Source: Chaetorhynchus papuensis (Eukaryota; Chordata; Aves; Passeriformes; Rhipiduridae). From it: a stretch of DNA of 64,000 nt. Both the position numbers and the translations under genes were made by a program. Below the pieces are notes generated by a model, which saw only the letters and a list, made by a program, of their open reading frames with translations, had not been told where the DNA came from and did not search any database. Positions 26,901-38,123 of this stretch are shown piece after piece. Location: the NCBI GenBank assembly GCA_013396525.1, contig VWYX01000657.1, positions 1 through 64,000 of the forward strand, read 5' to 3'. The number at the start of each line of letters is the position of its first letter. The first letter of the stretch is position 1.

Positions 26901-26976
26901 ATAATATTTTATCGTTATATGTTATCATTTTAGAAAAAATAATATTTTTACAGTTATATGTTACCATTTTAGAAAT
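26901..26976. repeat. 38-bp tandem duplication, two copies
   Basis: Copy one is 26901-26938 and copy two 26939-26976. Each runs ataatatttt, then a variable trio of bases, gttatatgtta, catttt and agaaa. I count about six mismatches, so the duplication is older than the 77-bp one at 19975. AT-rich and non-coding. Confidence 0.85.
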
Positions 26977-29900
26977 TATCCACTAATTCTTCTCCGCAAC
27001 TTGAAAAGCAGAATGTATCAATGAGAAAATTGTAGGAGTGGTAGACTATGGCTTTAAAACAATTATCTAACTATGGACGTCAGCAGAGACTCATTATTAT
27101 AAAACCATTCAAAAAGACATTTTAAGCTCTGATTCAGGAAAATTCTCTGATACTCAGCATATATTTTAATAGGTTCCAAATATTTAATGGGGATGCCTTT
27201 TCCAATCCTCTGCTGCATTTTCACTTAAAGTTCTCAGAATAAGATGCCCAACCCGTGTTTTCTGCTAATGTCTCCATCAATATCTGATAGGCTTGGGTGA
27301 TCTGCAGCTGATTGGCCAAACAAGTTTTAATTGCCATATGGCAGAAACAGAAATTTCCTGGTTTATGCTGGGGCTACTGCATTAAGATAATTTTTAGACT
27401 CACTTCAGTAATCATTTGAAAGGATGAAAAATACCAAAGCTCTGTGGTGAGTGTCCATGTACCTCTCTAGTGAATTATTTCATAAAATCTGGGGGGCCTG
27501 GAGGGGTGGGAGTCAGTCAGGTTGTCACTGGAATGAATGATCCTTGAACAGCTCTGAGGACACTTGCAAATACTGGACTGCAGTGAGGAATGAGTTTGTT
27601 TAATTTGTACTGCCTCGAAGATCACAGATGTAATCTGGCTTTGTAACTGCAGATTCAACACAGACACTGAAGTTTACTCCATCAACACAACGCTTGGGAA
27701 ATGTTAGGTAAAAACACAACGAAAAAATATGCACAGAAGCACATCACAGACTCAACTGGCAGTCAAGTCTGGCAGAAGTCTATCACCCAGTGACAGCTTC
27801 CTTTTCTCTCAGCTGTTAGGATGGTATAAAGAGAAATGAGAGAAACAAGTCCTGGGCCTCATTACTCTAGGAAGAAAATGGTTCCCAAGAGAAAAATGAT
27901 CAGCACATTGAATTATTTTGATACAATGATTAGAAAGTCAAACACTTCACAATGTTTTGAGGCCGTTCAAGTCAGCTATGTCCATATTTGATTAAAAACC
28001 AAACTTGCTGATATACAAAAACCAATTCAGCATTAGGGACAGAGAATATTTGCTGGAAGTTTAAAAGAAAGAGGTAGGAGTTAGATTTCAGTCCCAAATC
28101 AACCACTGCCAAGTCAGAGGAGGGGAGATTTGTCTGGTGCAAGAGAACTGTAATTGCAGTGTCCTCCTTTGAGTTGGGTGTTTATGTCCCTAAAACACAA
28201 CATGTATGCTTGGGTATCTGAGTCACTGGGTACTTGGGAACACTGCAGATGTCAAAAGAAAATGTCACTGTTAGGAACACCATAGGCAGCATATGAACAT
28301 CATTACTTGGAGGTAACACACACAGTGGGAAATCTTCACTGTTGGGAATCAGAACTGTGCAAAGACTTGAGAAATGAATCACTCTTGTCAATGCTTTCTG
28401 TTGTCTAGGAAAAAACTCTCATACCTCTCTTCTTTATAGTTTAATTTCTCTTTTGTTGACTTCCACTTACTGATGCAGCTGAAAAAAGCTACACGAACCA
28501 GCGGCTTAACGCCTTCACTGTAGAGTGTCTGCTAAGGTAAGGAAACCAGAACCAAAAAAACCCTTTCTGAGCAGTTAGCAGGTAATACCTTATGATAGAA
28601 GATGTCCTTGCAGGAGATGTAGTGGCTTTTACAAACCAGCCAGGCAGCGGCACAGTGTGGGCCCATTAAGACTGCCTAATGATGTTTAGATGAGCTACAG
28701 TATGGAGAGCTCCAGATAGTTTTGAATTTATTTCCAACATGAGATGGGTGAAACAAGCCAAAAAGAGAAAGAGATTACACTGAACATAGTGGGTTTGCTG
28801 TTTAATTTATGAAGTAATTCCTTCTGGGAACAAACATGTAAGTACTGAAGAATTCTCTGTTCTGAGTCTTGTAATGACTGAACTCTGGTGTGAAAAACTA
28901 GTATGAACTCTAGCCTGCAAAACAGTGATGTGAGCATTCTGCAGGTGTAAAAGCCTCTGAAAGGTTTCCATGTGAAGCTTACAGTTCAGATAACCTCTCA
29001 AAACAAAGGGCTTTGGAAAATGCTTTCTCAAAAGGAATTTCTCACTTGGGAAAACTGAAAACACTTTCACAAAATAAAGCTAAGTAGGACTGCTGTGAGA
29101 TAACAGAGTATACAAAGATTCAGTTATTAGTCACTGGTTTAAAAAAATTCTTGCTTAAAAAAACCCCAATGTCTCCACACATTTCATTACTCACAGGAAC
29201 ATTGTGAGGACACTTTGGGACTGATACTCAAAAATATGTATTTCCAGTTTATAGCTCAATCTAAGTGAGATTTCTGTACACTGCAAGTGATTTCAGTAGT
29301 AACTGACTACCCACATGTACCCTGCTCCACCACTCCAGCATGGAACAAGGTGCCATAGTAGCAGAATTAAGTAATAACTTGGGTTTGAATCCTTTAAAAT
29401 AACACTTGTCAAAGAATTCAAGTTGTTTTTACCATAATTTACCTTGTTCTCCCCTTGCATTACCTTTCCTTGGTGTTTTCTAATAAGGCAGACATCACAG
29501 TGACCTTGTTGACACCTTAGCAAGGTTCCCTCAAGCAAGAGGAACATGAGGAGAGAAATCCATTTAGTGCACGGGCGAATTCCTGAAGAGTCCCTGTGGA
29601 ACCTTGCATCATAGACTTAATTCCATTTTTTTCCCTTCACCTTGTTAAGTACATGCCCTACAAGTGCTTGAATACATTCAGGGGGAGAAGGGCGAAGAAA
29701 GAAGAAATGATGACAATGCAGAGGCAATTAGTTTCTGATTACCATGTACAATAGGTAAGGGAAGGAGGCAAGGGTCAGGCAGCCAATATTGGAAGTAATT
29801 TAGAACTTGTTACATTATAAAAAAAAAAATATCAGAAAACCTATCTGGTTAAATCAAAGCCCTATATCAAAGGCAAACTATATAATAGTATGCTTTTAAA

Positions 29901-31973
29901 ATAATTTTTAATTGAAGTAATCCTCATGCCTCTGAAAACTGAGAGTTCTCTGCATTTCTTGAGGACATAACTAAATGAGACCTTTCTTTTAAATCTAAAA
30001 CCAAAGTGTAAATTCAGTACAGTTCCAATGAAGGAATCAAAACATTTTTAATTTTTATACTTCATTATCTTGATCTCTTATCCTTGCCCTAAAGCATTGC
30101 CAAAAAATATTCAGCCTTGGTAACAGAATTCTATTCACTCTAAACTATGATAAAATTAATCAGCAAGCTTTGCTCTTGATGTGGACACAAAAACTTCTAC
30201 TGGTCATTTTCTCTGGGTGCATAAAAATACTTTCTGTCAGCTCACAGCACATTTATTCAAGCCTTGTTCAATGACATGTGTCTGTAAAGATAATATATGA
30301 ACTATTTAAATTTAACCAATGTGATTTAAGAAAGATATTGCCTTTGTACTCTCCAAATACTGCACCCCACAAGAGTTTTCAGACTCAATTTTCCAGCACA
30401 GCACTTGAAGATCTTAGAAAAGCTAACTACTTTAAGTGTCTGAATATGAAGGACATTGATTAAATTGCATAAAATGATGCAGTTGGTTTAATTCAGAATT
30501 TAAATAACTCATTTCACGTGTCTTAATTCACCTTGACTGTAATTTAGATCAAACCAAATTAAGACCACTTTAATAATGAGTAAAGTTGTCTATACAGAGA
30601 TTAAGTGTTTAAGCTGCTGCAGAGAACTCAGTGCTTGCATTGCAATTCTTGCAGGATGTGCTGACACAGCAGATGCTCATCAGTGGCAAAACCACTGCCA
30701 GAAACGGCCACGTCCCTCTGACATCTTTTGCCCAAGCCACTGTACTTGTCCCCCACGCTGCAGTCTGTCACAGGGTTGAAATGATTCAAAGTGAAAATAA
30801 CTTTCTGGAGCAAAGTTGCTGCCAAGAGCAAGAGATGACACCACCTCAGAGCTGGCAGTGCACAGCACAGCCAGATGAGCTCGGCTGACCATCCACTGCA
30901 TTTCCTTCTCTGTACTGACTGGCTTTTTGCAGTTTATATTATCTCCTTCCCTTCTGCTGACAGCTTTCTCATTTCACTCAGCACACCTCTGAGACGTATT
31001 GGGAAGCAGAGGAAATGCTACCCTGTTGGGCTCACCTGTGTTTAACCACAGCTACACCACAAGCTGCTGTGCTGCTGATTTGAGCCATTTTTAGTGCATA
31101 TGATGACTGGAAAAAGAATCCAGGGTATGATGCTCTTGAAACATACTGAATTGGCTGAACAAAACCACCTGTGGTTGCTGTTAGTGTTACAATTCTTTGG
31201 TGCTTTCAAACTCACACAGCTGAGGACCCTTTTACATATAAAGTACTCATGACATTATAATGTGTAACTGCCAAAGATGCTTCAAAGGTCTGTTCAAACC
31301 CATTTTTCTTTGAACTGGGGTGCCTGCTAAAGTACATGCAAATTTCACTGAAGTTACATCTGATTTTAGCTCACAGTTTTGTGTGGAGGACAAAAATATC
31401 TAAAAGACAACATGCTTGCCAGATTATGGGCCCCTGACTAGAGCTAAAGGAGTTGGCTCAAAACCAGATGGGAAATACAAATGCTAAGCTTTGATTTCTG
31501 TTGGAATAGGTACAGGAACTGATCTACATTCATAGTAACCTCTTCAGTTTAATCTCACAATTTATTCTACTATGCAGGAAGATTCTATATTCTGCCTCAT
31601 CATGTTTTCATATTTGAAATCTGATTAAGAGCAGTGAGATTATGCTGATACTTCTGGTCCATGTTGGACGAACTTCAGGGATTTATGTGTTATATATATT
31701 GCTAGAGTTGCCTTCACACTCAAATTGAAAAGATTTTTTTCATACAAACTTGGAGATAAAACTCTAGTAATATACAGACTAACTCTAGTAATATTCACAT
31801 GAACGCCTGACCATTTATCCCACACAATTTTAGACCAGATCAGACACAAAAGTACTTACTTTATGGGAAGCCACAAGTTTGCATCAAGGCCAAGTGTTTT
31901 CCTTAGATTTAAATGAGTACCAAACTCTGCCTGTGCTATGCAGAGGCACAGAAGGTGTTTATAGGCTGAATGT
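26977..31973. other. Non-genic AT-rich sequence
   Basis: About 5 kb with no supported gene. At 30576-30900 several short frames overlap on both strands in slightly GC-richer sequence, which is a composition effect. A short 21-base tandem repeat (two copies of actctagtaatat plus a degenerate half) sits at 31761-31802. No retroelement was recognised apart from the CR1 stub at the right edge. Confidence 0.65.
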
Positions 31974-32051
31974 GAGGGGTCCTGCTTTAAGCAGAGAGTT
32001 GGAATGACCTGCAGAGGCCCTTTGCAGCCTGTACTGCTCTGCAATTCTACA
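31974..32051 (+). mobile_element. CR1 LINE 3' stub
   Basis: A short, worn CR1 3' end in plus orientation. The order is gtcctgctttaagcagag, agttggaatgacctgcagag, gccctttgcagcctg and a decayed tail gcaattctac. This follows the general CR1 form with GAGCAGGGGGTTGGAC, GATGACCTCCAGAGGTCCCTTCCA and ATTCTATG. The tail is mutated and the upstream part is not recognisable. It is an old, 5'-truncated copy. Confidence 0.78.
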
Positions 32052-32752
32052 AATAGCCATAACTGATGGCAGTATGTAATTAGAAATCAGAAATTACAAC
32101 TCTCAAAGAGCAACTACTCTTGAGTGCATGATCATTCTGCTAATGCAAGTTCAAAACTTCAGGTAAAGCACCACCACTGAATCTCCACCTGTAGCCTCTC
32201 ATGCCCTTTTCCCCCCAGTGGATTCTGCCACATTCCCTGTGACACTGGGGATGGTCCAGTGATCCAGGAGCCTTTTTGTTCCACCATGCAAAGGGAGCCT
32301 TGTGGCTTGTCACAGATAACAGTGCCAGGCACAGAGTGCACAAATACAAACATTTACAAACACAAAGAAAAAACACCCAACATTGCCGCGTTAGGTTTCT
32401 CCTTGTGCCTGCCTAACATCAAAGGGTCAAACAGTATGCAAAGAACAGCACCACAATAAAGAATCTTTAGTATTTTCTGTATCAAAGTCACCATGATGCT
32501 GTACCTACATTCCTTTACTTGTAGCTTTTAAAACAAAGTGGTAATTAAATCTGACACCCTACTTTGGCACCCTGCTCATGGAAAAGGAATTTTTAACCAA
32601 GGCCCTTCTTCGGGGGGATTTATTCCTCAGCAAGAATGTGAAGACGGATATACAAGAGCTGCACTCAAACTGTAATGCCAAAACTCAGTAGGACTGTCTA
32701 GTGTGAGTTTAAATATAAACACATGAAGAAGGCTCATCTTTGGGAGTTTTCA

Positions 32753-32825
32753 ATTTGTTTGGTGAGGTTTCTTTGGGGTTGGTTTCTTTCTTCTGGGGGG
32801 TGGTTTGTTTGAGGTTTTTTTTTTG
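32753..32825. repeat. T/G-rich low-complexity tract
   Basis: About 70 bases mostly of T and G, the reverse complement of the A/C-rich tracts seen elsewhere in the window. It contains several short G runs, including one of six. Confidence 0.75.
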
Positions 32826-33973
32826 CAGGCATTGTCACATGCATGTCCACAGCTCACATTTTCCAGATATGTAAGTGTTTCCCTTTTCATCAGAACTTTT
32901 ATTTTACGGGAGAACACACCTGAGGATAAAAGGTCAATAAGAAGTTTGAGGTTTTGACATCTCTGCCAATACTGGTTCTTTATGAAGTACTAATAGTGCT
33001 CTCTAAATACTTAATGTGCAATAAGCATCAGAGGAAACATTAGGTTGCTCAAGTTTTCTAGGGTTTCTTCAGTTATTTTTGCTATATACTTCAGCCAAGT
33101 TGTGTTTCAGAATCTGTTTCCTAATCAGAAATCTAGACATCTTTATAACAAAATAATAACAAGGAGACTACAACATAATTTAACTGTAAGAGAAAGACAA
33201 TTCAGCTGAATTTCAAAATCTATTTCACGTACTTTTCACATGAGCTCGTTTCCAAACAACAATGTGCCAGTTTTTCCCGCTTGTTCCTCATTTCTCTGTC
33301 ACTCATCAGAGTGAAATCATTAACAGATCAAAATTTAATCACATGGAAATTAAGGTCACTAAGAGGCAGCCAAAAAGAGCCACTCCTTCAAGTGAATATG
33401 GAGGTTTCTCATTTGCTAGGTTACCATGTTTGAAAAAGCTTATCGCTTGCTCACAGAAAATGTCAATTTGCATGAAAGAAGGATCTCAGCATGCAGTGTT
33501 GCTAGCAAGGTTCCACAGCTGATCTCTGCTGTGAAGCTGCCACACGAGACCAGGATAAAATTTTATTTTGGCTGAGAGCTAAATAAACCTAACTAACTGC
33601 AAACCTGAACATTATCTTATAAGAGCACACAATTCATTAACATCAAGATTCAGCAAATTAACAGGAGACTTTGCTGCCCTCTGTGTACGGAAACACCTCA
33701 ACAGCAACGGGTTTCATCAGGAAAAACCCCGAATTCCCAAAGTGTGGGAACTCCTGTGTGGCTGTAATGTGTTTCAATTACCACTACTGCACACCTGGAG
33801 TAGTTTCACTGCAGCACAAAGTGGGTTCTCATTGCTAGGAAGGTACAGTTCTTTATGCTGTTGTGTAGGGCTACATAACAAGCAGTGAAAAGAAAGGTCT
33901 GATAGTTAAGTTTAAAGTATGTTTAGTCAATTCAATAAAAATACTTTCCAATCATGATACATTAAAAAAAATT

Positions 33974-33989
33974 ATAGATAGATAGATAG
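33974..33989. repeat. ATAG microsatellite, four units
   Basis: Four perfect ATAG units follow an A-rich stretch. Ordinary short tetranucleotide repeat. Confidence 0.85.
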
Positions 33990-36900
33990 CGCCTGCTTGG
34001 AAACAGAGATGGCAAATATCACATGCCAATCTGAGAAAGTTTCTAATTTAGATGTATTGACTTCTCCTTCCTGAACACGGCAAGTCACTAGAAGTTTTGG
34101 AGAAGTTTATAGGTCCATGCAAAAAACAGTTTGGTTTGTCACGCAAGGCTACACCTCAGACTAAGCCTCCTTATTTTGTACACCACCAGGAAATAGGAAC
34201 AGACAAAACAACTGTATATTCTATAACAGATAATTAACAAAGCAGTACATTTACTGAGCGAACTCAATTATAAATATAAGTCTCTTTCAGTAACGGGTTT
34301 CTGTTTCCATCCCAAATAATCAGATTTGTAGATTAAGGCTAGAAAAAAAAGTTTCAATACACAGCATTCAAACACCAAAACTGACATCATCCAAAAGAAA
34401 CCTCAAGAGACACTGCCCTCTCCACCTGCAGAAATGACTGTAGCACAAATCAGGGTGCTTGCCAGTGTAGGCCATCATGAAATTGGCAGAGAAGTGGCAG
34501 ATCCTGACATTTTAAATGAGTTGCAAACAGAGAATGAGACTAATGAAGAGGTGGAATGTGGGCAATAAAAATGTACCCACATCACATATGCCAAGTAAAC
34601 AGAAGAATGCCTGGTACCTCAAGCTTTGGTCCCGAGAAAAGGGAAAATTTGCAAAAAATCAGCTGGCGTGTTCATTGCAATATGTAGCCTTAAGCCAGCA
34701 GCCAATTTCCTGGGATATATAGAGGTTACTTACTGCTAAACCTAATTTAAAACAAACCAAACCAGATCTGGAACAGAACTAGGTAAGCATGTGCATAAGG
34801 GAGGGAGTTACAGAAGAAAAAGTGCAATATACTTGATGCTTACAGCGTAGAGTCTCAGCAAGTGAAACATCCCCAAGGAAACTCAGAGCATCCCTGACTC
34901 AGGGATTTGAGACTCCTTAAAATGGAGAAAATACAGTAGCAGGACATCAGGGTGTAAAAACAAACCAACCAACACACAACTACATCAAGCACCACTGCCT
35001 CACCCCCTTCCTCATGCCAAGCCCACATCAAACATGTTACCTGTGAAGCCAGTCCTCCCTCAGGGAGAAGAAAAACTACAGGAAATGCAATTGAACCCTG
35101 CTTGGGGAATGCCGAGCACCGTAATAACACACGGACAATCCCAGCTTCACATCCTTTTTGCTCTCAAGCAAATGTGCCCTTCACTCAACTGCTGGAGACT
35201 TGGGTCTGTCAGAGCACACTCATAGCCAGGACACCCTTCCTGACCAGGGGAATTCTTTTCTCTCACTCTGACCAGGAGTAAACTCAGATCATCCAAACAG
35301 TCGAGGCGGGATTTTCATCCAGACTGCAACACTCCTGTTCTCCTCAAGGGCCTGCAACAGTGATTAGGCAGAAGCCCTCCTTATAGCAGAGTCCTATTTA
35401 TTGAACTTTAAAAATGTTTTCTCTAAGCAAAACAAGTGGGTTTGGGTTCTGGTTATTTACTTGGCTTGGCATTTTAATTTTTTTGGGGGGGGCAGTTAAT
35501 TGCTCCAGGTTCATCTGGCCGTACAATAATTTATGTTTTCAACTTTAGAAATGCACTAAACCTTCCTAGCATGTAACTTCTGGCAAAATAAGATGCCTTT
35601 TCACCTCTTGGAAACAGGATTTTTGAATGCACCTGATGGAGGTTTTTGGGGTTGCTTGTGTTTGTTTTTTAAACTTACATGCACATAAGAACTGCCAGAA
35701 AGTCACTCTATTGCTATGGAGCCTTACTTTCTTCTCTCTACCCTAAAGGGAATCAGCAAATTGCTTTCACATAGGGAGCTCCTATAAAGGAGAATAGTCT
35801 GTTTGCTGACCCAATTCCATAAAATATTAACAGAAGGGAGGTTATTGCCTAACAACATCAACACTGAGTTACAAGCAAAGTTACATAGCTCTTGTTGAGG
35901 ACTTTCAGTACTCTGATTAATTTCACCCATTTCTCCACAATGCATAAAATTCTTATGCATTAATTCATTCAGATAATCTAAAATGTCTTCTATATGGAAG
36001 TCTTCATGTGAAAATTATTATTTATGAGGTGTCAAGTGAACAGTATTACAGCTGTAAGAGACTATTTGGTAGAGACATGGGACACATTAAATTTTTAAAA
36101 ACTGACACGCCTTGTTAATTAGAAATGCCAACATTTGACATTTTTATTCCCAAGAAAATTTATTTATTATAGATTCATTTAATTTTTGGGAGAAAGACGA
36201 TGCTAGGAATTCTGATTCACAGCAGATTTCCAACCACAGGTTTCAGATCACCTTCTGTAGCACAAATAGATATAAACTAAATGCACTGAGCCCTCTATAT
36301 CTAAAACTCTGAGTAAGCACAGCTGTGCCAAAGAACTGATTTCCATCCACCTTCTGATTCCTCATTTCCCACCTGGGACCATGCAAAGCACTTTTTAAGC
36401 AGTCTTCCCAGTAGCTGGAAGAAAATTAATGATTGCACTGCTCAGAAGACAGAGCTACGCCAGTGACCAGCCGTGGCTTTATTTGTTTGTTTCTTTTTGT
36501 CAAAGTAAAGAAGATGATACAAGAATACAAACAGAATAGACACGCTCCTGATTCTCAAAATTATTTTTATACCTGGCAGGTCTATCTAATGAGAGCCTAC
36601 ACAGTAGGCAGATTTCCTTCTACAGCTGTGAAATACCATCCCAAACCTCCTGGCTTAGGAGTTGTTTTTTTTCCAGAAAACTTAATATTTCCTTACACTG
36701 GGACACTTCCAACATCAGAGAAAACTGCCTTCAGCATCACAGTACAGAACTGGAATTTATTTTCTTCGCTAGCCCAGATACTCAACAGTGGCATGTGATC
36801 AACTTACAGCTTCACAGTAAACTAGTCATAGTGGTTGATAAATTCACACAACACAGTAGCTGAGCTAATAGTGCCCCACATGTCAACGTGGACTTACATT

Positions 36901-38001
36901 GGAGAGGAGACAGTGAGGTACACAACCCGCCACACCCCAGACCACACACCACAACTAAGAGGCTAATCATTAACTTTTCAGGGCAGCATCGGGAGCATTT
37001 CAGGCCAAAGCCCATCAGCAGTGATCCTTTTAGCCTGAGTAAAACAAGTGCTGGCTTAGCCACACAACTGTGTCAAGAACTTCATGCTAAATTACAGCAA
37101 GGTTGTGAGTTTGAGCTTCTTTGTTACTTATGCAAAACATGAATCCTTCTGCAAAACAAGCCCAGCAAAACCTGCATACCAAAGGGAATTCTCCTTTTCA
37201 GCTCTTTGTAGCAGCTGGTTGAAGAGAACAGGATAATTAAGATTCCAGCACTCGGACGGCTGAGATTTACTGACTGTGAGAAGTAATGTTGCCCCCAGTG
37301 AAGAAAGCAACATAAATAGCTCTGGCTCAAGGGGTACCTTGGACATATTGACATTGGCTTCATGAGGTATCAGTATGCCAAGTTCTCCCTGTGTGGTATG
37401 CACAGGCAAACCTGCTGGGGTGGGGTTAATGTGCCAAGAGAGTCATGGAGAGGCTATTTGAAGCATCTGCAGCATCTCTCAGTTTGAATATAACACAAAA
37501 GAAGAGAAGGTTCAAAGGAAAGATGCAGTAAGAAAGGCATAGCAAAAACAAACAAAGTCAAGGGAAAAAAAAAACAGTAAAGAAACCAAGCTTGAAGAAC
37601 CTTCTAGAATTAGAAACAAAGAACTAGTCTACAAATTTTTAAAATCCAAATCATTGCAGACTATTGTATATAAAGAACTGCTGTGCTATGGCTATGTCTG
37701 GCTTTAGGTTTCACCTGTGTCCCTACAATATTTTTGCCCAGGTTACCTACAATCCATGAGTTTATTCTTCTAGGGCTTGTTGTCATTGGAAGGCAGGAGT
37801 TGTTAAATGTCCTTCTGTATTTGGAAGGAACATTCTCCCATGGCTTCCTGAGGGGGAAAATAATCCTTGGACGTTTGGCGCAGAGAACGTTGCAATCCAT
37901 CCGCAGACAGGTGAGAACAGCCCGACTGCCAGGATGCCAACAGGAGGGGATCTGCTCAGACTCCATGCCAATCCCATGGCCTAATTGTGCAGCAAACTTA
38001 C

Positions 38002-38123
38002 CTTCAGCTGTGTCACCACGGCTATTTCCCAACAGTTCATTTTGGAAAAGGTGCCGGAAAATGTTACATAAATAAAGCTTTGTGAGAGTCTTTCTAGACA
38101 TCACTAGTGAGTATCAAAAACTG
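38002..38123 (-). other. Candidate exon (minus strand), non-coding or 5' coding
   Basis: On the minus strand a long pyrimidine-rich tract (plus 38124-38165) ends in ACTTACCTTCAG, giving a strong acceptor with exon start at 38123 (or 38120 if the next CAG is used). The exon ends at 38002 in CTGAAG followed by GTAAGT, a full-consensus donor. Length 119-122 bases is typical of a vertebrate internal exon. All three frames have a stop, so it is not a simple internal coding exon. However, an ATG at 38101 (minus) opens a frame (MSRKTLTKLYLCNIF...) that stays open to the donor, so it could hold a start codon. I recognise no protein family. Pseudo-exons like this are common in introns and intergenic DNA, so confidence is low. 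Confidence 0.2.

Larger units (their letters stand above)
32052..38001. other. Non-genic AT-rich sequence
   Basis: About 6 kb with no supported gene. It holds a T/G-rich low-complexity tract (32753-32825), four ATAG units (33974-33989) and an eight-G run (35485-35492). At 37742-37910 there is a plus-strand exon-like segment: acceptor-like TTTTTGCCCAG ending at 37741, donor CAG|GTGAGA at 37910/37911, and one frame open throughout. I treat it as a possible pseudo-exon and discuss it under findings. Confidence 0.6.

Noticed and set aside
37661..38104. 147-codon minus-strand frame
   Set aside because: It overlaps an open plus-strand frame in the same DNA, resembles no known family, and would read through the full-consensus donor at 38002. 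As an unspliced gene it has no support.
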